DNA from: an uncultured Flavobacteriaceae bacterium
GTDB lineage: Bacteria > Bacteroidota > Bacteroidia > Flavobacteriales > Flavobacteriaceae
Direction: 5' to 3'
DNA: 6,157 nucleotides
Assembly: GCA_947311815.1 (NCBI GenBank)
Contig: CAMZMA010000300.1
Coordinates: forward strand, 1-6,157
In this document: positions 1-5,965 of the stretch, in pieces
Position numbering within the stretch: position 1 is the stretch's first letter
Layout: the number at the start of each line of letters is the position of its first letter
Made by a program: the position numbers and the translations under genes
Notes under the pieces: model-generated
What the model was told of the DNA's origin: nothing
Database searches by the model: none
The model's input: only the letters and a program-made list of their open reading frames with translations

Positions 1-93
1 AGTGGTTAACAATGGTGTAAAAGCTTCTTCGGTTTCTGGTATTTCAATATAATGATCTGCCATTTCCTTTACTTGTACATCGCCTTCAGTAAC
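1..93. repeat. Left arm of perfect 93-bp inverted repeat (fold-back copy of glmS)
   Basis: Bases 1-93 are the exact reverse complement of 136-228, with a 42-bp spacer (94-135). Read on the minus strand, this arm encodes the same GlmS segment (VTEGDVQVKEMADHY...) as the right arm on the plus strand, so it is an inverted duplicate of coding sequence and not a regulatory palindrome. The arm begins at the first base of the window, so its true length is unknown. Absence of any mismatch over 93 bp means the copy is very recent or artificial. A chimeric read or assembly fold-back at a contig end is the simplest explanation. Confidence 0.95.
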
Positions 94-324
94 ATTCAGG
101 AAATAAAATCTAGAAGCGGTAAAATTATTGCTATTGTTACTGAAGGCGATGTACAAGTAAAGGAAATGGCAGATCATTATATTGAAATACCAGAAACCGA
201 AGAAGCTTTTACACCATTGTTAACCACTATTCCGTTACAATTATTATCGTATCACATTGCTTTAATGTTGGGTAAAAATGTAGATCAACCTAGAAATTTA
301 GCAAAAGCAGTTACTGTAGAGTAA
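88..324 (+). CDS. glmS: GlmS C-terminal fragment: glutamine-fructose-6-phosphate aminotransferase (isomerizing), 5' end missing
   Basis: GlmS makes glucosamine-6-phosphate from fructose-6-phosphate and glutamine, the first step toward UDP-GlcNAc for peptidoglycan and LPS. It is cytoplasmic. Only about the last 78 residues are present, the end of the second SIS (isomerase) domain: SNIQEIKSRSGKIIAIVTEGD, then IPLQLLSYHIALMLGKNVDQPRNLAKAVTVE and TAA. The closing NLAKxVTVE is the family signature and holds the lysine (K603 in E. coli) that opens the sugar ring. An ATG in the same frame at 52 is not a real start: residues before about codon 88 (MICHFLYLYIAF) come from the inverted copy at 1-93. 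The gene enters from the left and its upstream part is lost or replaced by the fold-back. A strong terminator follows 13 bp after the stop. Confidence 0.93.
   Translation, partial: SNIQEIKSRSGKIIAIVTEGDVQVKEMADHYIEIPETEEAFTPLLTTIPLQLLSYHIALMLGKNVDQPRNLAKAVTVE
136..228. repeat. Right arm of perfect 93-bp inverted repeat (native glmS sequence)
   Basis: Exact reverse complement of 1-93. This arm is the original, because it continues without a break into the conserved GlmS C-terminus and stop codon, while the left arm gives no sensible glmS continuation in its own orientation. The inner edge (gttact at 136-141) mirrors agtaac at 88-93, where the glmS frame reads Ser-Asn. Those six bases could be shared microhomology at the join. 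Confidence 0.95.
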
Positions 325-337
325 TTGAAAAAAATAC

Positions 338-377
338 CCATAAAAAAACCCAACGAATTCGCTGGGTTTTTTTATGG
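338..377. terminator. Bidirectional intrinsic terminator between glmS and marC-family gene
   Basis: A perfect 15-bp stem pairs 338-352 (ccataaaaaaaccca) with 363-377 (tgggtttttttatgg) around a 10-base loop. The loop contains the palindrome cgaattcg, so the stem can extend past one A-C mismatch. The CCC/GGG core is flanked by seven T on the plus strand and seven T on the minus strand, so it can stop transcription from both sides. It lies 13 bp after the glmS stop and 26 bp after the stop of the convergent gene. Confidence 0.9.
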
Positions 378-403
378 ACTGAAAACACGTTTCAAATTCA
401 ATA

Positions 404-982
404 CTAAAACATCGCTTTAATATTAGTGGCAAATAATTTTACTGCAATTGCCAATAAAACAACACCAAATATTTTTCTAATAATTTTTATACCATTAGGG
501 CCAATAATTTTTTCGATTTTAGACGATGTTTTTAAAACAATATAAATTAATAAAACATTTAATAGTACGGCAATAATTATATTCTGAATACTAAATTCTG
601 CTCGTAACGATAATAATGTAGTTAAACTTCCTGGACCTGCAATTAAAGGAAACGCAAGCGGAAAAACAGAAGCAGTAATACCTCCATCATCATCATCTTT
701 ATAAAGTGTAATGCCTAAAATCATTTCTAAAGCCAAAAAGAATAATATAAATGACCCTGCTACTGCAAATGAATGTACATCTATCCCTATTAAAGACAAT
801 AAACTTTGTCCTAAAAAGAGAAAAATTATCATGATAAAACCCGCTATAATAGAAGCTTTTTCTGATTGTATATGTCCTACTTTTTTTCTTAAATCTACAA
901 TTATAGGAATACTTCCTATAATATCAATCACCGCAAAAAGCACCATAAAAGCGGTTAAAATTTCTTTAAAATCTAATTTCAT
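404..982 (-). CDS. MarC family integral membrane protein (UPF0056/NAAT-like)
   Basis: 192 residues, close to the usual 190-220 of the family. Six hydrophobic segments are visible, near residues 9-30, 43-64, 70-93, 105-125, 134-152 and 168-188. Family hallmarks are DIIGSIPI (20-27), with an acidic residue in the first helix, and FPLAFPLIAGPGSLTT (107-122) in the fourth. A run of four Asp (96-99) sits in the loop between helices 3 and 4. The protein is expected in the inner membrane. The family was named from the E. coli marC locus but its function is unsettled: a role in drug resistance was not supported, and some members are described as amino-acid transporters. The ATG at 982 is preceded by a -7-like box (1002-1009) and no Shine-Dalgarno. 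It is monocistronic, divergent from the DUF3109 gene and convergent with glmS. Family assignment is firm; substrate is unknown. Confidence 0.9.
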   Translation of the reverse strand: MKLDFKEILTAFMVLFAVIDIIGSIPIIVDLRKKVGHIQSEKASIIAGFIMIIFLFLGQSLLSLIGIDVHSFAVAGSFILFFLALEMILGITLYKDDDDGGITASVFPLAFPLIAGPGSLTTLLSLRAEFSIQNIIIAVLLNVLLIYIVLKTSSKIEKIIGPNGIKIIRKIFGVVLLAIAVKLFATNIKAMF

Positions 983-1001
983 ATTGTAGTTAATTAAGTT
1001 G

Positions 1002-1009
1002 CAAAATTA
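1002..1009 (-). promoter_or_regulatory. Putative Bacteroidota -7 box for the marC-family gene
   Basis: On the minus strand 1009-1002 reads TAATTTTG, a full match to the Bacteroidota -7 consensus TAnnTTTG. It ends 19 bp before the ATG at 982, leaving a leader of roughly 10-15 nt. No TTG-type -33 element is visible at 17-23 bp upstream, so support rests on the -7 match and its position only. Confidence 0.5.
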
Positions 1010-1054
1010 ATAAAGTAACTTTAACTTGCCCTTAAGAAAAGAAAAAAATAAATG

Positions 1055-1062
1055 TATTTTTG
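1055..1062 (+). promoter_or_regulatory. Putative -7 box for the DUF3109 gene, almost touching the start codon
   Basis: TATTTTTG matches TAnnTTTG exactly and ends four bases before the ATG at 1067. Transcription would then begin at or within a few bases of that ATG, giving a leaderless or nearly leaderless mRNA. The nearest upstream TTG (1026-1028) leaves a 26-bp spacer, longer than usual, so the -33 element is weak. If the box is real, the upstream in-frame ATG at 1052 cannot be the start, because it would lie upstream of the transcript. Confidence 0.45.
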
Positions 1063-1066
1063 CCAA

Positions 1067-1642
1067 ATGTTTCAATTAGGAAAAACCATTGTATCAGAAA
1101 ATCTGATAGAAAAAGATTTTGTTTGTAACCTTGCTGCTTGTAAAGGTGCTTGTTGTATTGATGGAGATGCAGGTGCTCCTTTAGACAAAGAAGAAACAAA
1201 AATTTTAGAAGATATTTACCCCAAAATTAAACCTTTTTTACGAAAAGAAGGAATTGATGCCATTGAAAAACAAGGAACTTGGGTAACAAGCGATTTTGAC
1301 GAATTAGAAACACCTTTAATTAATAATGCAGATTGTGCTTATGTTATTTTTGATGATAAAAACACTGCGTTATGCGCTATAGAAGAAGCGTATAATCAAG
1401 GAATTGTAGATTGGAAAAAACCTGTTTCGTGTCATTTATATCCTGTTAGAGTACAGGATTATAGTGAGTTTGCAGCAGTTAATTACCATCAATGGGAAAT
1501 TTGTGATGATGCTTGTACTTTAGGAAAAGAATTACAAGTGCCTGTTTATAAATTTGTAAAACAAGCGCTTGTTAGAAAATTTGGGCAACATTGGTATGAT
1601 GAGTTAGAAAAAGTGGCAGAAAAACATTTAAAACAAGGGTAA
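1067..1642 (+). CDS. DUF3109 family cysteine-rich protein, putative metal or Fe-S binding
   Basis: 191 residues from the ATG at 1067. This start gives MFQLGKTIVSENLIEKDFVC, the usual N-terminus of Bacteroidota DUF3109 proteins; an in-frame ATG at 1052 would add only MYFCQ and would place the -7 box inside the gene. The core motif C20-x4-C25-x3-C29-C30 is followed by GDAGAPL. Further cysteines are C90 (ADCAYVIF), C103 (ALCAIE), C122 (SCHLYPVR), C146 and C150 (EICDDAC). Nine cysteines with a CxxxxCxxxCC start and a CHLYP block resemble the YkgJ/FliB-type cysteine cluster proteins, so an Fe-S cluster or zinc site is likely; this is inference, since the family has no assigned reaction. No signal peptide or membrane segment is seen, so it should be cytoplasmic. 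Its last 15 bp overlap the end of the convergent 7TM kinase gene. Confidence 0.88.
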   Translation: MFQLGKTIVSENLIEKDFVCNLAACKGACCIDGDAGAPLDKEETKILEDIYPKIKPFLRKEGIDAIEKQGTWVTSDFDELETPLINNADCAYVIFDDKNTALCAIEEAYNQGIVDWKKPVSCHLYPVRVQDYSEFAAVNYHQWEICDDACTLGKELQVPVYKFVKQALVRKFGQHWYDELEKVAEKHLKQG

Positions 1643-3124
1643 TTCTAAACTTACTTTTGTTCCTTTTACATTTTTGTTTTCATCAATTACATCTTTAAAT
1701 GTTAACGAGTAGTTATTTTTAAAGTCTTTTGTGAAATTTTGTAAACGATTTTTTGTTAATTCTAAGCTACTATTTTCTCTAAGAATATATTTTTCTGCAT
1801 TAATTTTTGCCGCAACCTCTCTACTTATTCCGTTGTCTTCTATCGTAATTTCAACAAAATCTACCCCTTTTTGTTGTGCTGTTAAGACAATTTTTTTCTT
1901 GTCTTTTTTAGATGATAATCCTTCCCAAATAGCATTTTCTAAAAAAGGTTGAATTAATAATGGCGGTATTTTAACAGTTTCTACATCTACAGAATCATCA
2001 ACTTGTATTTTAAAATCAATTTCGTTAGAAAATCGAATATTTTCAATACTCATATAAAGCTCCATTGTTTCTAGTTCTTCATCTAAAGAAACATTTTTAC
2101 TTTTAGAAGCCTCTAAAATTCTACGAATTAATTTAGAAAACTTATTCAAATAACGAGCTGCTTTTTTAGGCTGATTATTGATGATGTAAAGTTTGATAGA
2201 GTTTAAGGCATTAAAAATAAAATGCGGATTCATTTGACTTAACAAACTGCTTAATTTTAACTCGTTTATTTCATTTTTGTAATGAGTTTTTAACTGTTCA
2301 ATTTTATGCAGTTCAGCTTGTTTAGATAAATTTTGTAACTCAATAGATGTTATTGCTACTCTTTCTGACAATTGTTCGTTTAATTGATCTTTTAACGTAT
2401 CGTTTCGTTGTAATTCTTTAATTAATTTTAGATGAACATTATCTCTTTCAATTCTGTAAATATGGTATTTATACCCCAATCCGATTGATAAAATTACAGC
2501 TTCTAAAAACACACCTATCATAAAAAAATCTATTGGAAACATATAGTTGAACACTGTTTCTTGTTTTTTTAAAGAGAAATAAAGTGCGATTAAAGCAAAT
2601 GTTAAATAGGCGAAAAATCCTAAAAAATAAAAAACATTTAATGGGTCTTTGTATTTAAAAATATTAATTAAAAAGTAAGCAATATAAATAAACGAAAGGG
2701 GTGTGTAAATAACTAAAAACAATATTTTTAAATACTGTTCTCCAAAAAAAAGAATGTCAACAAAAAAGAAGATGGTAGAAATAATTGCTACAGAAATAAT
2801 CCAAGTATAGCTAATTTTACTTAGTGTTTTACTTTTTTCTTCTATATTTAAAAAAACAATCGAAAACCAAGTGTAAAAAAGCCAAAGCCAAAAAGGAATA
2901 ATCCAATTTATAGAATTAAAAAAACCGCTGTAATGTTCTGTTAAATAGATAGCGGTTTGACTTTGTGATTTTGGAATTAAATAAATGAGTACCAACAATA
3001 AATAAATAGCATATAATGAAAAACTTTTATCTTTTGTAAAAACATAAGCGCCAATATGGTAAATTGCCAGTACAAAGAGCATGCCTTGAAGCCAAATATT
3101 AAAATCTTTAAAAAAAAGTTCCAT
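1628..3124 (-). CDS. LytS-type sensor histidine kinase with 7TM (7TMR-DISM-like) domain and degenerate ATPase domain
   Basis: 498 residues. Seven hydrophobic helices are visible near 12-29, 35-51, 72-92, 105-127, 131-153, 162-184 and 197-217, the last ending in EAVILSIGLGYKY, typical of 7TMR-DISM membrane domains; no periplasmic ligand domain precedes them. A charged coiled coil follows (about 222-292), then the His_kinase domain with SQMNPHFIFNALNSIKL (phosphoacceptor H301). The HATPase part is altered: the N-box reads ENAIWEGL (N397 kept, usual His replaced by E401), G1 reads DNGISR (second Gly replaced by S434), and the G2 glycine is lost (SSLELT, S453, against SIGIKLT in the neighbour). 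G488 of the last box remains. The reading frame is intact, so these are substitutions. It may bind ATP poorly and act as a pseudokinase or phospho-acceptor partner. Its ATG lies 6 bp after the TPR kinase stop, making it the third gene of the operon. Confidence 0.9.
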   Translation of the reverse strand: MELFFKDFNIWLQGMLFVLAIYHIGAYVFTKDKSFSLYAIYLLLVLIYLIPKSQSQTAIYLTEHYSGFFNSINWIIPFWLWLFYTWFSIVFLNIEEKSKTLSKISYTWIISVAIISTIFFFVDILFFGEQYLKILFLVIYTPLSFIYIAYFLINIFKYKDPLNVFYFLGFFAYLTFALIALYFSLKKQETVFNYMFPIDFFMIGVFLEAVILSIGLGYKYHIYRIERDNVHLKLIKELQRNDTLKDQLNEQLSERVAITSIELQNLSKQAELHKIEQLKTHYKNEINELKLSSLLSQMNPHFIFNALNSIKLYIINNQPKKAARYLNKFSKLIRRILEASKSKNVSLDEELETMELYMSIENIRFSNEIDFKIQVDDSVDVETVKIPPLLIQPFLENAIWEGLSSKKDKKKIVLTAQQKGVDFVEITIEDNGISREVAAKINAEKYILRENSSLELTKNRLQNFTKDFKNNYSLTFKDVIDENKNVKGTKVSLELPLF

Positions 3125-3130
3125 TCGTAT

Positions 3131-4522
3131 TTATGTTAAGGGGATTATAAGAATTGCTTTCGTTCCTTTTGGGTTGTTTTTATCGTCTTTTAAATCTTTA
3201 TACGTTAAAGAGAACTGTTTTTTACGCTCTTTTACAAAATTTTGTAATCGTTCTTTGGTTAATTTTATACCAATAGATTTTCTGTTTATTGTTTTATTGG
3301 CTTTTATTTTTCTTGCGGCATCACGCCCAATTCCGTTATCTTTTATTGATATTTTTATAAAATTTTCGTCTTTTTGAGATACAGATAAAACAATTTTTTT
3401 ATCGTCTTTTTTAGAAGATAGCCCATGCCAAATAGCGTTTTCTAAAAAGGGTTGTAATACTAACGGAGGTACTTTTATTTGTTCTAATTTTATGACTGGA
3501 TCTACGTTTATATCAAACTTTATTTCGTTAGAAAACCGAATATTTTCAATACTCATATACAAATCCATCGTTTGTAATTCTTCTGCCAAAGTAATTTCTT
3601 TTACAGAAGAGGCTTCTAAAATTTTTCGCATTAATTTAGAAAACTTATTTAAAAACCGTACTGCATCTTTTTGCTCATTATTAATAATATGTAACTTGAT
3701 AGAATTTAAGGCATTAAAAATAAAATGCGGATTCATTTGGCTACGTAAAGCATCTTGCTCTAAAGTCACTATTTTCTTTTCGTTACTTAACAATTGATGC
3801 TTGTAAAGAGAATACGAAACAACACCTATTAAAGTAAAAAAAATGATACTGATAATCCACAGGTTTCTATTTTTTAATAGTTGTAATTTGCTTATTTTGT
3901 TTTGTTTGGCAAGGTCTTTTATTTGGCTGTTTTTCCGCTCGCTATCATATTTAATAATTAAATTATTTACATAATGTGTATTCCTTTCGTTCGATATTTT
4001 TTGATCAAACTCTTCGGCTAATTTGTAATAAGATAATGCTTTTTTGCAATTTTTAGTATCGTTATTTAATTCATACAAATAACTATATGCTGTAGAAATG
4101 GTTGAAATTAAGTTATTGTTTTTTGCTAGCTCTAATCCTTTTTGCAGGTTTTTTTGCGCTTTATTGTATTGTTTTAACTTAGTTTGCGCCCATCCTAAGT
4201 TTAAGTATTCAAAAGCCAAATGTTTTTTGTTTCCTAATTTTTTTACTATCGGAAAATTCTTCTTAATTAATACTAATGCTTCTTTCGCTTTTCCTTGTTG
4301 AATGTAAATATTTGCAATACTACCATAACAAATTATTTTTCCTAAAGAATTGTTTAAATGAATATTTATTGCTAATGATTTTTGATAATACATTAGCGCA
4401 TCGTCTAACATTCCTTGGGCTTCATAAGCATATCCAATATTTTGATTGTTAATAGCTAATCCTAATTTATTATTAATACTTTTTTCTATGATTTGAGATT
4501 GTAAAAACTGTTTAATTGCCAA
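3131..4522 (-). CDS. TPR sensor histidine kinase, 3' fragment: TPRs, membrane helix and LytS-type kinase domain
   Basis: The frame opens at a TTG directly after an in-frame TGA, so this is not a natural start; it is the continuation of the gene beginning at 5052, joined at Trp178. Fragment numbering: TPR-like repeats from about 1 to 175 (for example NIGYAYEAQGMLDDALMYY and LNLGWAQTKLKQYNKAQKNL), a linker helix, a single membrane helix at 221-240, a short coiled coil, then His_kinase plus HATPase. Conserved residues are all present: SQMNPHFIFNALN (H266), ENAIWHGL (N362, H366), DNGIGR (D395, G399), SIGIKLT (G418) and a final GTKA. Repairing one base gives about 640 residues: signal peptide, periplasmic TPRs, one helix and a cytoplasmic kinase. 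The kinase half closely resembles the downstream 7TM kinase (about 61 of 81 identical around the H-box), so the two are tandem paralogues. The expected partner is the LytTR regulator two genes upstream in reading order. Confidence 0.88.
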   Translation of the reverse strand: MAIKQFLQSQIIEKSINNKLGLAINNQNIGYAYEAQGMLDDALMYYQKSLAINIHLNNSLGKIICYGSIANIYIQQGKAKEALVLIKKNFPIVKKLGNKKHLAFEYLNLGWAQTKLKQYNKAQKNLQKGLELAKNNNLISTISTAYSYLYELNNDTKNCKKALSYYKLAEEFDQKISNERNTHYVNNLIIKYDSERKNSQIKDLAKQNKISKLQLLKNRNLWIISIIFFTLIGVVSYSLYKHQLLSNEKKIVTLEQDALRSQMNPHFIFNALNSIKLHIINNEQKDAVRFLNKFSKLMRKILEASSVKEITLAEELQTMDLYMSIENIRFSNEIKFDINVDPVIKLEQIKVPPLVLQPFLENAIWHGLSSKKDDKKIVLSVSQKDENFIKISIKDNGIGRDAARKIKANKTINRKSIGIKLTKERLQNFVKERKKQFSLTYKDLKDDKNNPKGTKAILIIPLT

Positions 4523-5052
4523 TCATATTGTTTTAAAAGCAAGTAAATATTACCCATACTGTTATGAGATACGGCGATACTTCTACGCAAACCAAAATTG
4601 GGGTTTTTAACACTTTCTGCCAAAGCCAAGGCTTCTTGATTATAATCTAACGCAACTCTAATCGCATCTTTTTCTCTATAATCTACACCTAGCATGTTTA
4701 AACTAAATACTTGAAATTCGATATTTTTTGCTTTTTTGGCTGTTTCAAAGGCTTCTTTATGTACAACAATCGCTTTATCATACATAGAAAAATTACGGTA
4801 TCTTCTTCCTAAGAAGTTTTCTGCATAGGTTTTACCATCTAAAGAATTTTTTTTATCAAAAGCAATAATGAGTTGTTTAAGTTTTGTAGTATCTCTTCTA
4901 AAAGAACGCAAGTATTTTGATATTCCTTTGTAAGTAGTAGGTTTTTTAAGAACGATACTATCTACCGCTTGCTGGAGGGTTAGTTTTTTTCTTTGTGAAA
5001 AGACATTGGTAAAAACGCACACGAAAACTAATAAAAGAAGTTTCTTTTTCAT
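4486..5052 (-). CDS. TPR sensor histidine kinase, 5' fragment: signal peptide and first TPRs
   Basis: 188 residues as read, ending at TAG (4488-4486). A lipid-free signal peptide is clear: MKKK, then a hydrophobic core LLLLVFVCVFTNV, with probable cleavage FS|Q after residue 19. TPR-like helices follow (YDKAIVVHKEAFETAKKAKN, then LNMLGVDYREKDAIRVALDYNQEAL, then SMGNIYLLLKQYDW). The last repeat breaks after Trp178: the read-out QLNSFYNLKS is out of frame, while the next frame gives AIKQFLQSQIIEKS, which completes the TPR helix. The true gene therefore runs from 5052 to 3131. The ATG is 5 bp after the stop of the response regulator, so the two are translated from one transcript. Alone, this fragment would be a secreted TPR stub with no kinase. 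Confidence 0.85.
   Translation of the reverse strand: MKKKLLLLVFVCVFTNVFSQRKKLTLQQAVDSIVLKKPTTYKGISKYLRSFRRDTTKLKQLIIAFDKKNSLDGKTYAENFLGRRYRNFSMYDKAIVVHKEAFETAKKAKNIEFQVFSLNMLGVDYREKDAIRVALDYNQEALALAESVKNPNFGLRRSIAVSHNSMGNIYLLLKQYDWQLNSFYNLKS
4519..4520 (-). other. Frameshift site: one G apparently missing in the TPR kinase gene
   Basis: On the minus strand the sequence is gat tgg caa tta (D-W-Q-L), then a stop ten codons after Trp. Adding one G (gat tgg gca att aaa cag) gives D-W-A-I-K-Q-F-L and continues the TPR and kinase frame. A GGG run read as GG would explain it: a sequencing or assembly indel, or a genuine inactivating deletion. Ribosomal slippage is a poor fit, because the only heptamer of the right type lies before a TGA in the -1 frame. 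Confidence 0.85.
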
Positions 5053-5057
5053 AAAAT

Positions 5058-5792
5058 TTATAGTTTTTCTAAAAACTCGTTTTTTCTTTGACGAGAAACA
5101 GGGATTTTATGGTTGTTTTCAAGAATTACATACCCATCTGTTTTTAGAAATTCTTTGATTTTATGTAGATTGATGATATATGAATTATGAATTCTAAAAA
5201 AATGTTCTTTGGGCATTAAATCGTCAATTTCTTTGAGCTTTTTGGTCACCACCAATTTTTTATTATTGTCTAAATGAATGGTGCAATAATTGCCATCTGA
5301 AGCTACAAAAAGTATTTCTTTGGGTTCTAAAAACACCAATTTACCATCAGTATTAATGGTTATTTTACGTTGATTGAATTTTTGATTAAAATTTAGAAGA
5401 ATTTTTTCAAATTTATCTGTATTTGAATTTTTAGTAGTGTGTTTTTTAATTTTTGTAATTGCATCTTCTAAATCATCTGTATCAATGGGTTTTAACAAAT
5501 AATCTATCGCTTCATTTTTTAAGGCTTTTATAGCATATTCATTATAAGCTGTGGTAATTATTACCGAAAAATCTTTCTTTTTTAGTCCATTTAAAAACTG
5601 AAATCCATCCATAGTTGGCATTTCAATATCTAAAAACAAACAATCAATCGTTGTTTCTTCTAAATATTTTAATGCTTTTTCTGGCTCTGTAAATGATGCG
5701 ACTACTTCTATTTCTTCTTCAAAATTAGATAATTCCCAAGACAAACTTTGTATGGCTTTAGACTCGTCATCTATAATTACTGCTTTTAACAT
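5058..5792 (-). CDS. LytTR family DNA-binding response regulator
   Basis: 244 residues from the ATG at 5792 (MLKAVIIDDE). A longer reading from a TTG at 5834 would add MATVLSDPNETPLF, which is not part of a receiver fold and would use up most of the 5' leader. Receiver domain, residues 1-120: acidic pair D8/D9, phosphoacceptor D55 in LFLDIEMP, T81 in ITTAYNEYA and K101 in YLLKPID. LytTR DNA-binding domain, about 141-244: KLVFLEPKEILFVASDGNYCTIHL, then EHFFRIHNSYIINL and ending IPVSRQRKNEFLEKL, all classic for the family. It is expected to be phosphorylated by the LytS-type kinases encoded directly after it and to bind paired direct repeats in DNA. Two such elements lie upstream (5891-5921 and 5966-5996), suggesting autoregulation and control of the divergent gene. 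Confidence 0.94.
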   Translation of the reverse strand: MLKAVIIDDESKAIQSLSWELSNFEEEIEVVASFTEPEKALKYLEETTIDCLFLDIEMPTMDGFQFLNGLKKKDFSVIITTAYNEYAIKALKNEAIDYLLKPIDTDDLEDAITKIKKHTTKNSNTDKFEKILLNFNQKFNQRKITINTDGKLVFLEPKEILFVASDGNYCTIHLDNNKKLVVTKKLKEIDDLMPKEHFFRIHNSYIINLHKIKEFLKTDGYVILENNHKIPVSRQRKNEFLEKL

Positions 5793-5853
5793 AAAAAGAG
5801 GGGTTTCATTTGGATCTGATAATACAGTTGCCAAATTGATTAATTGCTAATTC

Positions 5854-5887
5854 CAAAAATAAGAAATATTCTTTGTTTTTTAACAAA
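5854..5887 (-). promoter_or_regulatory. Promoter of the LytTR regulator-kinase operon
   Basis: On the minus strand, TTTG (5887-5884, -33 element) is followed after 22 bp by TATTTTTG (5861-5854), a full match to the Bacteroidota -7 box TAnnTTTG. Spacing is within the usual range. Transcription should begin around 5845-5850, giving a leader of about 55 nt before the ATG at 5792. The proximal operator repeat ends 29 bp before the -7 box. Confidence 0.65.
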
Positions 5888-5890
5888 TAC

Positions 5891-5921
5891 ATGTATAGTT
5901 CGTATAAAAACATGTATAAAT
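5891..5921 (-). promoter_or_regulatory. Putative LytTR operator of the regulator-kinase operon (paired repeats, 21-bp period)
   Basis: On the minus strand, ATTTATACAT (5921-5912) and AACTATACAT (5900-5891) are direct repeats offset by 21 bp, two helical turns. The element sits just upstream of the -33 box and ends 29 bp before the -7 box. LytTR regulators are known to bind two roughly 9-bp direct repeats about 12 bp apart upstream of promoters. On the opposite strand the proximal repeat includes ATAGTTCGT (5895-5903), which fits the LytTR consensus as I recall it ([TA][AC][CA]GTTN[AG][TG]) at 8 of 9 positions. The distal repeat fits less well. Binding itself is inferred. Confidence 0.65.
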
Positions 5922-5965
5922 GGTCATAAAATCGGTTCAAATGGATATTTTTTCTTCTTTTGGTA

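Noticed and set aside
52..87. ATG at 52 as the start of a small plus-strand gene
   Set aside because: These codons lie in the inverted copy of glmS; the downstream part is the GlmS C-terminus. The start is created by the fold-back.
1..228. The 93-bp inverted repeat as a mobile element end, attachment site or replication hairpin
   Set aside because: Both arms are glmS coding sequence, there is no transposase or target duplication, and the repeat abuts the window edge.
686..699. Short atc tandem run as a microsatellite or CRISPR-like repeat
   Set aside because: It only encodes the four Asp codons of the MarC-family loop; no spacer-repeat pattern is present.
711..989. Open frames opposite the marC-family gene and opposite the kinase genes (for example 711-989, 1731-1952, 3492-3797, 4098-4301 on the plus strand)
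   Set aside because: They are antisense shadows of well-supported genes in AT-rich DNA, with low-complexity translations and no family features.
4486..4560. Programmed -1 ribosomal frameshift joining the two TPR kinase frames
   Set aside because: A T_TTA_AAA heptamer is present in the zero frame on the minus strand (in ctt tta aaa caa), but after slipping there the -1 frame meets TGA a few codons later, before the frame of the 3' half opens. Slippage further on would produce a broken TPR helix, while a one-base repair at the GG run fits perfectly.
5793..5834. TTG at 5834 as the regulator start
   Set aside because: It adds 14 residues before the canonical receiver start MLKAVIIDDE and would leave about 10-15 nt of leader after the mapped -7 box. 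The ATG at 5792 fits the family.
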